Source: SH-MAG3 sp035461245
GTDB lineage: Bacteria; Gemmatimonadota; Gemmatimonadetes; Longimicrobiales; RSA9
DNA: 64,000 bases
Direction: 5' to 3'
NCBI GenBank assembly: GCA_035461245.1
Contig: DATHVP010000130.1
Location: 1-64,000 of the forward strand
The position numbers were made by a program, and so were the translations under genes. Shown here one piece after another: positions 24,841-34,949 of this stretch. Under the pieces are notes generated by a model. It searched no databases, had not been told where the DNA came from, and saw nothing but the letters and a program-made list of their open reading frames with translations. Every line of letters begins with the position of its first letter. Within the stretch, counting starts at the first letter, position 1.

Positions 24841-25922
24841 GCGCCGAGCGACCGCGCCAGCAGGCGATGAAAGTGGTGCGTACCTGTCTCGCGACGTGGC
24901 GAATAGCGGCCCCGGTCATAGAGGCGTGAGCGCACGCCACGCTGCACGGACTCCACGATCTCCTCGTCCTCCATCTCGACGCGGTGCAGGTTGGCGCCGG
25001 CACCGACATCGCGCAACGACGCGTCGTGCACATAGGATCGGAAGCTGACACGCGTCCGCTCCGGGCCCAGCGGCTGCACCACGTTCAGCGACAGGCCCCA
25101 CGGGTAGAAGTTCAGCATGATCCCCGGGTACAGCCAGAAGTACCAGGCTGCGATGCGACTGCCCGCGTCGGGGTGCCCCTCAGGAAGCGGGAAGACCGGT
25201 TCGTCACCCTTCGCGACGCCGATCTGGAGGCTGCCCCACTCGTAGAGCTCCGTATGGTACGCCTCATAGTCCAGGGTGCCCGACAGGCTGGCGCCGTGCA
25301 CGTACGGGATGTGGAACTCCTCCAGGTAGTTCTCGGTGTACAGCGCCCAGTGGCAATCCATGAGGTAGTCCCGGGACGAGCTGGCGTCGAAGCGGAACTC
25401 GTGCAGCGGCAGGAACGCGACGCGGGCGGCCACCGGCGCCAGCCACTCCGCCGCCGTCATCACCGGATCCAGGGACGTGAACAGGAGCGGACCCCACTGC
25501 TGCAGCGGCAGGCGCGGCAGGTCGTCCGCCGGCGATGGGAAGCCGGCGACGCCGTCGAACTCGGGCATGAACTGGAAGCAGCCGTCCAAACCGAAGCGCC
25601 GGCCGTGGTACCGGCAGCGCAGCGACTTCACATGGCCCTCGCCTTCCACCACCAGGGCGCCCCGGTGCGTGCACACGTTCGACACGCAGTGCAACCGGCC
25701 AGCGTCGTCCCGGGACAGGACCAGCGGCTCGTCCAGGCAGCCCGGCAGCAGGGTGAAGGGCAGGACGTGCCCCGGCGCCCGGACCTGACCGGCATCGCCT
25801 GCGTAGAGCCAGCTCCGGGCGAAAATGCGGTCCCGTTGGGCAGCGTAGACCTGCGGGTCATGGTACACCCGGGACGGCGGCGTGCTGGCCCGCGTGATAT
25901 CGGCGTCGATGTCGAACTTCAT
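24837..25922 (-). CDS. Rieske non-heme iron oxygenase, alpha subunit
   Basis: 361-aa ring-hydroxylating-type oxygenase. The N-terminal Rieske [2Fe-2S] domain has CTH (Cys84, His86) and CRYH (Cys103, His106). The catalytic domain has ENYLEEFHIPYVH, giving the two His ligands of the mononuclear iron and resembling choline/carnitine monooxygenase-type members. Start at ATG 25920-25922, preceded by GGAG; an in-frame ATG at 26039 would add an unrelated tail. No ferredoxin reductase or beta subunit is nearby, so electrons must come from elsewhere. Coupled to the kinase-like gene. Confidence 0.9.
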   Translation of the reverse strand: MKFDIDADITRASTPPSRVYHDPQVYAAQRDRIFARSWLYAGDAGQVRAPGHVLPFTLLPGCLDEPLVLSRDDAGRLHCVSNVCTHRGALVVEGEGHVKSLRCRYHGRRFGLDGCFQFMPEFDGVAGFPSPADDLPRLPLQQWGPLLFTSLDPVMTAAEWLAPVAARVAFLPLHEFRFDASSSRDYLMDCHWALYTENYLEEFHIPYVHGASLSGTLDYEAYHTELYEWGSLQIGVAKGDEPVFPLPEGHPDAGSRIAAWYFWLYPGIMLNFYPWGLSLNVVQPLGPERTRVSFRSYVHDASLRDVGAGANLHRVEMEDEEIVESVQRGVRSRLYDRGRYSPRRETGTHHFHRLLARSLGA

Positions 25923-26144
25923 CCGCACTCCGTATCCGATCATGGCCCACGACGTGGTGCCGCCGTCAGATGGCAGCCCGATGGCTCCGACAATCATGCG
26001 CAACGGGATGAGCCGCGGCAATGTCGCCACCATCAGCATCCGTGTGCCCCCGCCCTGTCAGCCCGTTCCCCCGCCGTGCCGGCCGGGTTATTGTTGACGG
26101 GCGGCACCGCCGCCACCGACCGGACCTTCCGCCGTGGAGCACCA

Positions 26145-29003
26145 ATGAACGAATGGCCCCGTCGCCTGGCCTGCCGGCTGGCGCGCACTACCGTTTTCGC
26201 CATCCTTGCCGTGGCCGCGCCAGGCCTGCAGTCGTCGCAGCCCGTGTACGGCCAGGTGCCCAGCGAGCGCCTGCCCACGGACCCTGCCGTGACAGTGGGT
26301 GAACTGCCCAACGGGCTGCGCTATTACATCCGCCAGAACAGCCGGCCGGAGCAGCGGGCAGAGCTGCGGCTGGTAGTGAACGCGGGCTCCATCCTCGAGG
26401 ACGACGACCAGCTCGGGCTGGCACACTTCGCGGAGCACATGGCGTTCAACGGCACGCGCAACTTCCCGAAATCGGAGCTGGTGCGCTACCTGGAGTCCAT
26501 TGGCATGCGGTTCGGCGCGGACCTGAACGCGTACACGTCCTTCGATGAGACCGTCTACATGCTGCAGGTGCCCACGGACTCTGCCGCGCCCATGCGCACG
26601 GCCATGCAGATCCTGGAGGACTGGGCCCACGGCATCGCGTTCGACCCGGCAGAGATCGAGAAGGAGCGCGGCGTGGTGCTGGAAGAGTGGCGCCTCGGCC
26701 AGGGCGCCGGTGAGCGGCTGCGCAAGCAGTACTTCCCCACCCTGTTCCACGGCTCCCGCTACGCCGACCGCCTGCCCATCGGCACGCCGGAGGTGCTGCA
26801 GTCATTCGACCCCGCGCGGCTCGTACAGTTCTACCGGGACTGGTACCGGCCGGACCTGATGGCCGTCATCGCAGTCGGAGATTTCCAGGCGGGCGACGTC
26901 GAGGCCCTCATCCGGGAGCATTTCGGTCGCATCCCGGCGCCGGATACGCCCCGTGAGCGCCGCACCTGGAACGTGCCGGGCCACGCCGAGACGCTGGTCG
27001 CCATTGCCACCGACCCCGAGGCCACGGGCACGCAGGTGGAGCTGGCGCGCAAGCTGCCCCCCCGCGACCATGGCACACTGGAGTCGTACCGGCGCACGCT
27101 CGAGGGGCAGCTCTACACGCGCATGCTGAACGCGCGGTTCAGCGAGATTGCGCAGAAGCCGGAGCCGCCGTTCATCGGTGCCGGCAGCAGCTATGGCAGC
27201 TTCATCCGCGGTGGCGAGATGCACTCGCTGGGCGCGGCCGTGGAGACCGGCGGCCTCGAGACCGGGTTGGCGGCGCTGCTCACCGAAGCGCAGCGGGTGC
27301 TACGGCACGGCTTCACCGCGCCGGAACTGGAGCGTGAGAAGACGAACCTGCTCCGCGCCATGGAGCGGGCCCACGCCGAGCGGGAGCGCACGGAATCGGC
27401 CCGGTTCGCCGCGGAGTATGTACGGGCCTTCCTGCAGGGCGAGGCCATCCCGGGCATCGAGGCGGAGTTCGCGCTGGTGCAGCAGCTGCTGCCCACCATC
27501 GGCGTGGCGGACGTGAACGCGCTGGCCCGGACGCTCATCGGCGAGGGGGACCGCGTCATCATCGTGACTGCGCCCGAACGCGCCGATGCATCCATTCCGA
27601 CGGCGGAGACGCTGCTGGCCGTGGTGGAGCAGGTGCAGGGCATGCCGGTCGCCGCGTATGAGGACGTGACGCTGGACGGCCCGCTCATCGCCGAGTCACC
27701 GACCGCCGGTCGCATCGTAGCCGAACGGCCTGTGCCCGGCCTGGACGCTACCCTGCTGGAGCTCTCCAACGGCGCGCAGGTCTACCTGAAGCGGACCGAC
27801 TTCCAGCACGACCAGGTGCTGATGGGCGCATACAGCCCCGGCGGCCTGTCCCTCGTCGCCGATGAGCTGTATCCGTCCGGCGTCTTCGCCGGCCAGCTCA
27901 TCGCCCTGAGCGGCCTGGGCGAGTTTGACGCCATACAGCTCGAGCGGGCGCTGACCGGCAGGGTCGCCATGGTGCGCGCGGTGCCCGCCGAGTTCAGTGA
28001 GAGCCTCTCCGGTACGGCATCGCCGCAGGACCTGGAGACCCTGTTCCAGCTCACGCACCTGACCTTCACGGCGCCTCGCAACGACAGTGCGGCGTACGAA
28101 TCGTTCATGACACGGATCCGAGCCGCCCTCGCCAACCGGGACGCGAACCCGCAGGCCGCGTTCAGCGACACGTTCGCGGCCACCATCTGGCAGAACCACC
28201 CGCGGGCCCGGCCGCAGACGGTGGAGTTCATGAACGACGTAAACCGGAACGACGCCTATCGCATCTTCCGGGACCGGTTCGCCGACGCCGGCGACTTTAC
28301 CTTCGCCTTTGTCGGCGCCTTCGACGACGCCACCATACGCCCGCTCATCGAGACTTACATCGCCAGTCTGCCATCGGCGGGCACCACCGAACGTCCGCGG
28401 GACAACGGCATGCGCCCGGTCCGCGGCGTGGTGGAGAAGGTCGTACGACGTGGCATCGAGCCGCGGGCACAGACGCGCATCACCTTCACCGGTCCATTCG
28501 AGTACACGCGGGATAACCGGCTGGCGCTGGCACTCCTCATGGAGGTGGTGGACATGCGACTGCGCGATGTACTGCGTGAGGACATGGGCGGAACGTACGG
28601 TGTGGGCGTCAGCCAGAGCACGCAGTACTTTCCGGAAGAACGCTACAGCATAAGCATCCAGTTCGGCACGTCCCCCGACCGGCTCGAGGAACTGACTGCA
28701 GCCGTGCTGGCGGAACTGGAGGCCATCCGCGAGAACGGCCCGGACCCCGACGCACTGGCAAGGGTCAGGGAACAGCAGAGGCGCGGCTTCGAGACGAACA
28801 GCCGCCGCAACGAGTACTGGCTGTCCGTGCTGCTGCGTGAAGCGGAAACAGGCGAACCTTCGGCGGACGTGCTGCAGTTCCCCGCCCGCGTCCAGGCAGT
28901 GACCGCGGCAGCCCTGCACGAGGCAGCCCGCCGCTGGCTCGATCTGGGGAATTATGTGAGGGTCTCACTTGTTCCGGAGGCCGCGCCCCTGGAGGGGCGC
29001 TAA
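26145..29003 (+). CDS. M16-family zinc peptidase, two-domain, exported
   Basis: 952-aa pitrilysin-family protein with a Sec signal (about 1-36). The first M16 module carries the inverted zinc motif HFAEH (His94, His98) and the downstream glutamate in EIEKERGVVLEEW. The second half (from about 520) is the non-catalytic partner domain, so the clamp-like full-length form is present. Probably degrades peptides in the periplasm. The ATG at 26145 has GGAG 6 nt upstream; a long in-frame extension upstream is antisense to the Rieske gene and not coding. Its stop codon lies in the repeat at 29000. Confidence 0.93.
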   Translation: MNEWPRRLACRLARTTVFAILAVAAPGLQSSQPVYGQVPSERLPTDPAVTVGELPNGLRYYIRQNSRPEQRAELRLVVNAGSILEDDDQLGLAHFAEHMAFNGTRNFPKSELVRYLESIGMRFGADLNAYTSFDETVYMLQVPTDSAAPMRTAMQILEDWAHGIAFDPAEIEKERGVVLEEWRLGQGAGERLRKQYFPTLFHGSRYADRLPIGTPEVLQSFDPARLVQFYRDWYRPDLMAVIAVGDFQAGDVEALIREHFGRIPAPDTPRERRTWNVPGHAETLVAIATDPEATGTQVELARKLPPRDHGTLESYRRTLEGQLYTRMLNARFSEIAQKPEPPFIGAGSSYGSFIRGGEMHSLGAAVETGGLETGLAALLTEAQRVLRHGFTAPELEREKTNLLRAMERAHAERERTESARFAAEYVRAFLQGEAIPGIEAEFALVQQLLPTIGVADVNALARTLIGEGDRVIIVTAPERADASIPTAETLLAVVEQVQGMPVAAYEDVTLDGPLIAESPTAGRIVAERPVPGLDATLLELSNGAQVYLKRTDFQHDQVLMGAYSPGGLSLVADELYPSGVFAGQLIALSGLGEFDAIQLERALTGRVAMVRAVPAEFSESLSGTASPQDLETLFQLTHLTFTAPRNDSAAYESFMTRIRAALANRDANPQAAFSDTFAATIWQNHPRARPQTVEFMNDVNRNDAYRIFRDRFADAGDFTFAFVGAFDDATIRPLIETYIASLPSAGTTERPRDNGMRPVRGVVEKVVRRGIEPRAQTRITFTGPFEYTRDNRLALALLMEVVDMRLRDVLREDMGGTYGVGVSQSTQYFPEERYSISIQFGTSPDRLEELTAAVLAELEAIRENGPDPDALARVREQQRRGFETNSRRNEYWLSVLLREAETGEPSADVLQFPARVQAVTAAALHEAARRWLDLGNYVRVSLVPEAAPLEGR

Positions 29004-29041
29004 GGCCGCGTCCCGGTGGGGCGCTAAGGAACAGCGGCCAA
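29000..29041 (+). repeat. Interspersed GC-rich repeat, copy 1
   Basis: 42-bp element starting at the stop codon of the M16 gene, identical at 36 of 42 bases to 30298-30339. Core: GGGGCGCTAAGG next to AAGGCCGCG. Confidence 0.65.
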
Positions 29042-29091
29042 CCTCAGCGAACAAACGTGAGCGGCCTCAGCGAACAACGTAAGCGGCCCTG

Positions 29092-30249
29092 GTGAACAAC
29101 GTGAACTACCCCGCATCAAGATACCTGATTGCCGTCCTCGGTATCATGGCGTGTTCCGACGCGGCCCCACGGGACCCGGTGGGGCCCGGTGAGGCGGGCA
29201 CGCGCAGCGTCAGCGCCAGCGGCGTGGTATTCGCGCTGGATGGCGAACTACCCGGCGGACTGAGTGTCACGCTGGACGGATTGCCACGCGTGTCGGCGCC
29301 TATCAATGCGGACGGCAGTTTCGCCATCGAGGGCATGGTCAATGGCGACAGCGCCAGCATCATCGTCGACGTGGCGCAGGGCAGCGGCCGGACCACGCTC
29401 CCCGCCCTGCTCAGGGTGCCCTCCCAGGCCTCCAACCCCGGGCTCCGCGTGTTGCTCGTGCCCAATCGCTGGACGATCCAGGGCGGCGCGTTCGCCAATG
29501 TTACGGTGGACATTTCCGTGGACGCCGCATTCCGGAGGCCGTGCGCCGACACCAGCAACACGAACTGTGACGGCTTCTACCCGGCGGCCTGGCTCAACGG
29601 TATCAAGATCTGGCCGACGACGTCGCTCCCCGTGCGACTCGCCCTTGATCACACCCGGACCCACGTCCCGTTTACCGATGCTGATTCCGTGGCGCTCTGG
29701 CAAGCCGTCCAGCGCATGAACGGCGACGCCGGAACGCCACTGTTCCGTGTTGCCCGCGCTGACGAGCTCGGCCTCTCTGCCACCGGCACGCCGACCAATG
29801 GTGTCGTCGTCCGCGTCGATACGACGCTGGCCGGGTTCGGCGCGTGGGCGAACTGGTGGTGGAACGCCAACGGCGAGATATACGCAGGCGTAGTCCGGAC
29901 GCGGGACATGAACGCGGTGCGCAATGCCCGCCTCATGACCCATGAGCTGCTGCACACCCATGGCATCAAGCACTCCTGCTCGTGGAGCACGGTCATGGGC
30001 GGCTACGGCTGCACCTCGACGACAGGGCTTTCCGCCCACGACGTCGCCTACTTCCAGCTCGCGCGACGCCTGCACGAGGCGCAGCGAGCGAATGGCGCAC
30101 CCCATGGCCTGGTGGCCGCGCTGCAGGGCGAACGCGTGGTCCTGCGCGGCCTGCCCCTCTTCGCCCTGCCTTCCCCTGCCCGGCTGGCCGCCCTCCGGGC
30201 AGACAGCATCGGGGATGGGGACCATGCGCACGGCGGGACCCTGCGCTGA
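29092..30249 (+). CDS. Metzincin-type metallopeptidase lipoprotein
   Basis: 385-aa exported protein. A short signal with a likely lipobox (IMAC) is followed by a beta-rich region (about 40-140) and a protease domain with HELLHTHGIKH, an exact HExxHxxGxxH zinc motif (His284, His288, His294), and a Met-turn candidate STVMGGYG just after. The zinc site is therefore complete. The family is not recognised beyond metzincin; it is small and may be specific to this lineage. The GTG at 29092 is taken as start; GTG 29101 is an alternative. Confidence 0.78.
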   Translation: MNNVNYPASRYLIAVLGIMACSDAAPRDPVGPGEAGTRSVSASGVVFALDGELPGGLSVTLDGLPRVSAPINADGSFAIEGMVNGDSASIIVDVAQGSGRTTLPALLRVPSQASNPGLRVLLVPNRWTIQGGAFANVTVDISVDAAFRRPCADTSNTNCDGFYPAAWLNGIKIWPTTSLPVRLALDHTRTHVPFTDADSVALWQAVQRMNGDAGTPLFRVARADELGLSATGTPTNGVVVRVDTTLAGFGAWANWWWNANGEIYAGVVRTRDMNAVRNARLMTHELLHTHGIKHSCSWSTVMGGYGCTSTTGLSAHDVAYFQLARRLHEAQRANGAPHGLVAALQGERVVLRGLPLFALPSPARLAALRADSIGDGDHAHGGTLR

Positions 30250-30297
30250 GGCCGCGCGGGGCTGGAGAGCTGAGGCCCCTGTGCTGAGGCCCCTTCG

Positions 30298-30339
30298 CTG
30301 AGGCCGCGCCCCGAGGGGGCGCCAAGGAACAGCGGCAAA
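30298..30339 (+). repeat. Interspersed GC-rich repeat, copy 2
   Basis: Matches 29000-29041 at 36 of 42 bases. It is preceded by degenerate copies of GCTGAGGCC near 30245, 30269, 30283 and 30296. Fully intergenic. Confidence 0.65.
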
Positions 30340-30476
30340 AGCCCTTGGCGAGCAAGGGCACGACCTCAGCAAGCGCAGCGCGCGGCCCGGGCGAGCGAAG
30401 CGAGCCCACTGGCGCTGACCGACGAAACCGGCCAATTTGCATGCATTACGTTCACCCTCCCAGCGGAGCTGTGCCG

Positions 30477-32222
30477 ATGATGGTGTCGAAGACGAAACTA
30501 TCCGTGCGGGCTGTGTTACTGGCGGCTGCCGTGCTGCCGGCGGCGTGTGCGTCGGGCCCGCAGGAGGACGCTGCGGACCTGGTGCTGCGGAACGGTCACA
30601 TCGCGACGGTGGACGAGTCCATGCCGGTGGCGGAGGCGGTTGCGATTCGTGGCCACACCATCGTCGCGGTGGGCACGAACGCGGAGATCGCCCGGTACGT
30701 GGGCAGGGGCACGGAAGTGATCGACCTGGAGGGCCGGCTGGCGATGCCCGGCTTCATCGAGGGCCACGGCCATTTCATGGGGTTGGGCCAGGCGAAGATG
30801 AACCTGGACCTGATGAACGTGCGGAACTGGGACGAGGTAGTGCAGATGGTGGCGGCTGCGGCAGCAGACGCCCCGGGGGACGCGTGGATCGTGGGTCGCG
30901 GCTGGCACCAGGAGAAGTGGGACGAGGCCCCCATGCCGAATGTGCAGGGCATTCCGCTGCACACGTCGCTGGATTCGGTCTCGCCGAACAACCCGGTCCT
31001 TCTGACGCATGCCAGCGGCCACATGTCGTTCGCCAATGCGCGGGCGCTGGAGCTGGCAGGCATCACCCGGGACACGCCGGATCCCGATGGAGGGGAGATC
31101 CTGCGTGACGCCGACGGCAATGCCACGGGCCTGCTGCGGCAGAACGCTCAGGGGCTGGCCTCGCGGGCGCGGTCCCGGGCGGAAGGCCAGCGCACGGAAC
31201 AGGACCGGGACAATGAGTCCCGCCGCGCCGTGCAGCTTGCGGGACAGGAAGCGCTGTCCAAGGGTGTCACCAGCTTCCACGACGCCGGCGCATCGTACAG
31301 CGGGGTGGATTTCTTCCGGCGCCTCGAATCTGAGGACGAACTGCCCATCCGGCTGTATGTCATGATTCGTGACGGGCTCGACAATCACGAGCAGCACATG
31401 GCGCACTACCTGTCGCCCGCGGAGGAGAATGACTTCCTGGTGGTGCGCGCCATCAAGGTCGCCATTGACGGCGCACTGGGCTCCCACGGCGCATGGCTGC
31501 TGGAGCCGTATGCAGACCGGGCCGGGCACACCGGCTTCTCCACCACACCGGTCGCTCAGGTTGGCCGCATCGCCGAGCTGGCCATCGCCAACGGCTTCCA
31601 GCTGAACATCCACGCCATCGGCGACCGCGGTAACCGTGAGGTCCTGGACATCTACGAAAGCCAGTTTGCCGCGAACCCCGACAAGTCCGATCTGCGGTGG
31701 CGCATCGAGCATGCCCAGCACCTGGACCCTGCGGACATTCCCCGCTTCGGGGAGATGGGGGTGATTGCGTCCATGCAGGGCATCCACGCCACCAGCGACG
31801 CGCCGTGGATCCATCCGCGCCTGGGCGAGGAACGGGCCCGGCACGGGGCCTACGTCTGGCGCTCGCTGCTGGATTCGGGCGCCGTCATCGCCAATGGCAC
31901 GGACGTGCCGGTGGAGGACATTGACCCCATCGCCAGCTTCTACGCGTCAGTGAGCCGGCGCACCAATACGGGCGAGGTCTTCTACGAAGAGCAGCGCATG
32001 ACCCGTGAGGAGGCGCTCCACAGCTACACACTGGCCAACGCCTTCGCCGCCTTCGAGGAGGACGTGAAGGGTTCCATCACGCCCGGCAAGCTTGCGGACA
32101 TCGTCGTGCTATCGCACAACATCATGACGGTGCCGGAGGAGGAGATCCCGAATGCGCGGGTGGACATGACCATCCTGGGCGGCCGCGTGGTCTATCGGCG
32201 GGACGCCGCGGTGGCACAGTAG
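30477..32222 (+). CDS. YtcJ-like amidohydrolase lipoprotein
   Basis: 581-aa exported metal-dependent hydrolase. The signal and lipobox (LPAAC) come first. The amidohydrolase-3 fold has GHGH as first metal ligands, SFHDAG, LNIHAIGDRGN, RIEHAQHL and NGTDVPVE as later ligands and catalytic Asp, so the metal centre looks complete. Relatives include N-substituted formamide deformylase and many of unknown substrate. Start at ATG 30477 (immediately followed by another ATG), GGAG upstream. It ends against a bidirectional hairpin. Confidence 0.88.
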   Translation: MMVSKTKLSVRAVLLAAAVLPAACASGPQEDAADLVLRNGHIATVDESMPVAEAVAIRGHTIVAVGTNAEIARYVGRGTEVIDLEGRLAMPGFIEGHGHFMGLGQAKMNLDLMNVRNWDEVVQMVAAAAADAPGDAWIVGRGWHQEKWDEAPMPNVQGIPLHTSLDSVSPNNPVLLTHASGHMSFANARALELAGITRDTPDPDGGEILRDADGNATGLLRQNAQGLASRARSRAEGQRTEQDRDNESRRAVQLAGQEALSKGVTSFHDAGASYSGVDFFRRLESEDELPIRLYVMIRDGLDNHEQHMAHYLSPAEENDFLVVRAIKVAIDGALGSHGAWLLEPYADRAGHTGFSTTPVAQVGRIAELAIANGFQLNIHAIGDRGNREVLDIYESQFAANPDKSDLRWRIEHAQHLDPADIPRFGEMGVIASMQGIHATSDAPWIHPRLGEERARHGAYVWRSLLDSGAVIANGTDVPVEDIDPIASFYASVSRRTNTGEVFYEEQRMTREEALHSYTLANAFAAFEEDVKGSITPGKLADIVVLSHNIMTVPEEEIPNARVDMTILGGRVVYRRDAAVAQ

Positions 32223-32234
32223 CCTGAACAAAGC

Positions 32235-32271
32235 CGGGAACGGGAACGTAAACGTTACGTTCCCGTTCCCG
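32235..32271. terminator. Bidirectional terminator with hexamer repeats
   Basis: Perfect 17-bp stem (32235-32251 with 32255-32271) and 3-nt loop between the convergent amidohydrolase and permease genes. The right arm continues into further GTTCCC units to about 32282, so the arm itself is built from a hexamer repeat. Confidence 0.7.
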
Positions 32272-32287
32272 TTCCCGTTCCCGGCCG

Positions 32288-33580
32288 TTACCCCAGGTAG
32301 ACGAACCTCGCCACGAACAGCAGGGCCAGCACCCAGACCAGCGGCCTGACCTCCGCGCCACGACCGGCCAGCAGCTTCATGCCGGGGTAGGCAATGAAGC
32401 CCAGCGCGAGGCCATTGGCGATGGAGAACGTCAGCGGCATTCCCACCATGGTGATGAAGGCAGGCACGGCCTCCGTCATGTCGGGCCATTCCACGTCGCG
32501 CACGGCGCGGATCATCAGTGCGCCGACGATGATGAGGGCCGGCGCCGTGGCATAGGCCGGGATGGCCGCCGCCAGCGGTGCGGCGAAGGCCGCCAGGGCG
32601 AAGAGGAGGGCCACCACCACGGCGGTGAGTCCGGTTCGGCCCCCCGCGCCGATGCCGGCGGCGCTCTCGATGTAGGTGGTCACCGTGGACGTACCCAGCA
32701 GGGCGCCTGCGACGGTTCCGGTGGAGTCCGCCAGCAGTGCCCTGTTCATGCGCGGGATCCGGCCGTCCGGCGTCACGTATCCCGCCTGCCGGGCCAGCCC
32801 CATGAAGCTGCCGACGGTGTCGAACATGTCTACGAACAGGAACACGAAAACGATGTCCAGCAGCCCCAGTCCCAGCGCCCCGGGTATGTCCAGGGCCAGG
32901 AACGTGGACGATGGATCGGGCACGGCGACGGCTGCCGCGGGCAGCGGCTCCAGCCCCAGCGCCATCGCCACCGCCGATACGAGGGCGATCCCGATTATGA
33001 TGGCCGCCGTATGGCCCCGGGCCATGAGCGCGGCCGTGACGATGAGTCCCGCCGCGGCCAGGCCGGCGGCGGGAGAGGCGACGTCGCCCAGCCCCACGAG
33101 CGTGGCGGGGTGCGCGACGACGAAGCCGGCATTACGGAACCCGATGAAGGCGATGAAGAGGCCGATGCCCGCCGCCGTCGCCACCTTCAGCGTATCCGGG
33201 ATGGCGTCCACGATCATGGCGCGGACGCGGCTGACGGTGAGGACGATGAAGATGACACCGGACAGGAACACGGCCCCCAGCGCCACCTCCCACGGCACGC
33301 CCATCCCGCCCACGACGGTGTAGGCGAAGAACGCGTTCAGTCCCATCCCGGGCGCCAGGGCGAACGGGTAGTTGGCCAGCAGGCCGATGGTCAGTGTGGC
33401 GAGGGCAGCGGCCGCGCAGGTGGCGAAGAGGGCGCCCTCGAATGGCACGCCGGCGTCGGCGAGGATACCGGGGTTTACCACGACGACGTAGGCCATGGTC
33501 AGGAACGTGGCGAGGCCCGCCTGCAGTTCCACCCGCACCGTCGTGTTGTTCGCCTGTAACTGGAACCAGCGCTCCAGCAT
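32288..33580 (-). CDS. AzgA-type purine permease (NCS2 family)
   Basis: 430-aa inner-membrane transporter for adenine, guanine or hypoxanthine by H+ symport. About 14 hydrophobic segments; diagnostic blocks are GLATFLTMAYVVVVNPGIL near the start, LAPGMGLNAFFAY and FVDMFDTVGSFMG. The start is ATG 33578-33580 behind GGAGG at 5 nt; an in-frame extension upstream is antisense to the dipeptidase region. No purine riboswitch is seen in the 118 bp upstream. Confidence 0.92.
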   Translation of the reverse strand: MLERWFQLQANNTTVRVELQAGLATFLTMAYVVVVNPGILADAGVPFEGALFATCAAAALATLTIGLLANYPFALAPGMGLNAFFAYTVVGGMGVPWEVALGAVFLSGVIFIVLTVSRVRAMIVDAIPDTLKVATAAGIGLFIAFIGFRNAGFVVAHPATLVGLGDVASPAAGLAAAGLIVTAALMARGHTAAIIIGIALVSAVAMALGLEPLPAAAVAVPDPSSTFLALDIPGALGLGLLDIVFVFLFVDMFDTVGSFMGLARQAGYVTPDGRIPRMNRALLADSTGTVAGALLGTSTVTTYIESAAGIGAGGRTGLTAVVVALLFALAAFAAPLAAAIPAYATAPALIIVGALMIRAVRDVEWPDMTEAVPAFITMVGMPLTFSIANGLALGFIAYPGMKLLAGRGAEVRPLVWVLALLFVARFVYLG

Positions 33581-33698
33581 CCGGCCTCCGCTGTCAGGGG
33601 TGGCAGGGCGACTGTCCCTCCGGACTGCCGGCCACCGGTTTGCGCGCGCCTGCCGGCGAACGCACATTGGCGTAGCCACCTGAACGAGCAGGGACACT

Positions 33699-34862
33699 AT
33701 GATGATGCGTCGCTTCAGGCCACTCCCCGTGGCCGCACTGGTATTCCTCACCGCCTGCGCGACCGCGGGCCCGGGCGGCGGCCCCGCCGATGACCCGCAC
33801 ATGGCGATCGCACGGCGCGTCCTGTCCACGACGCCGCTGGTGGACGGCCACAACGATCTGCCGTGGGCCATCCGCCAGCATGAGGCTGCGCCCCATGACG
33901 TGGCCGCGTATGACCTGCGCACGCGCACGCCGGGGCACACCGATATCCCGCGCCTGCGCGAGGGCATGGTAGGCGCCCAGTTCTGGTCAGTCTACATCCC
34001 GCCGCGCGCCGTCGAGGAGGGCGCGGCCAAGGTGCAGCTCGAGCAGATCGACATCGCGCACCAGGTCATCCGGCGCTACCCGGACGTCTTCGAACTGGCC
34101 CTCACCGCCGACGATGCGGAGCGCATCTTCCGGCAGGGCCGGATTGCCTCCATGCTTGGCATGGAAGGTGGCCACGCCATCGAGAACTCGCTGGGTTCAC
34201 TGCGGGCGTTCTACGACCTGGGCGTCCGCTACATGACGCTGACCCACTCCGCCAACCTGGACTGGGCCGACTCGTGCTGCGCCCTGCGGGAGCATGGCGG
34301 CCTGACGGAGTTCGGGCGGGAAGTCGTCCGGGAAATGAACCGCATGGGGATGATGGTGGACATCTCCCACGTCTCCGCGGAATCCATGCACCACGCACTG
34401 GATGTCACCGAGGCGCCGGTCATCTTCTCCCACTCCAACGCCCGCGCCATCATGGAGCACCCGCGCAACGTACCGGATGACGTGCTGCGCCGGATGCCGG
34501 AGAACGGCGGCGTGGTCATGGTCACGTTCGTGCCCGGCTTCCTGACAGCGGCGGCCGAGGCGACCATGGAGGACGTGATCCGCCACATCGAGTACATCCG
34601 CGACGTCGCGGGCGTGGATCACGTCGGCATCGGCGGCGACTACGACGGCATCACGCAGGTGGTGGTGGGCATGGAAGACGTCTCCACGTACCCCGTGCTG
34701 TTCGCGGCACTGTCCCGCCGTGGCTGGAGCGAGACGGACCTGCGCAAGCTGGCGGGTGAGAACGCGCTGCGGGTCTGGCGCGACGCGGAGCGCGTGGCCG
34801 AGCGACTGCAGCGCGAGCGCAACCCGTCCACGGCCACCATCGAAGCGCTGGACGGCCGGTAG
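33699..34862 (+). CDS. M19 membrane dipeptidase lipoprotein
   Basis: 387-aa zinc dipeptidase of the renal dipeptidase family. Lipoprotein signal (FLTAC) then the binuclear zinc ligands in DGHNDLPW, the bridging Glu in GMEGGHAIENS, the His ligands in ISHVSAES and FSHSNARAI, and the catalytic-site GGDYDGI. Full length. Probably cleaves dipeptides in the periplasm; it sits with several other exported peptidases. AGGGAC precedes the triple ATG at 33699. Confidence 0.93.
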   Translation: MMMRRFRPLPVAALVFLTACATAGPGGGPADDPHMAIARRVLSTTPLVDGHNDLPWAIRQHEAAPHDVAAYDLRTRTPGHTDIPRLREGMVGAQFWSVYIPPRAVEEGAAKVQLEQIDIAHQVIRRYPDVFELALTADDAERIFRQGRIASMLGMEGGHAIENSLGSLRAFYDLGVRYMTLTHSANLDWADSCCALREHGGLTEFGREVVREMNRMGMMVDISHVSAESMHHALDVTEAPVIFSHSNARAIMEHPRNVPDDVLRRMPENGGVVMVTFVPGFLTAAAEATMEDVIRHIEYIRDVAGVDHVGIGGDYDGITQVVVGMEDVSTYPVLFAALSRRGWSETDLRKLAGENALRVWRDAERVAERLQRERNPSTATIEALDGR

Positions 34863-34949
34863 GCGCCAGCCAGTGCACTCCGCGCACGAGCCGTGCAGCG
34901 CCAACCCATGGAGGGTCAGGCGGGCTGACAACGCACCTCCCCCACCGGG

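Noticed and set aside
24984..26144. N-terminal extension of the M16 peptidase
   Set aside because: It overlaps the Rieske gene on the other strand and has no family support; ATG 26145 gives a signal peptide and a ribosome-binding site.
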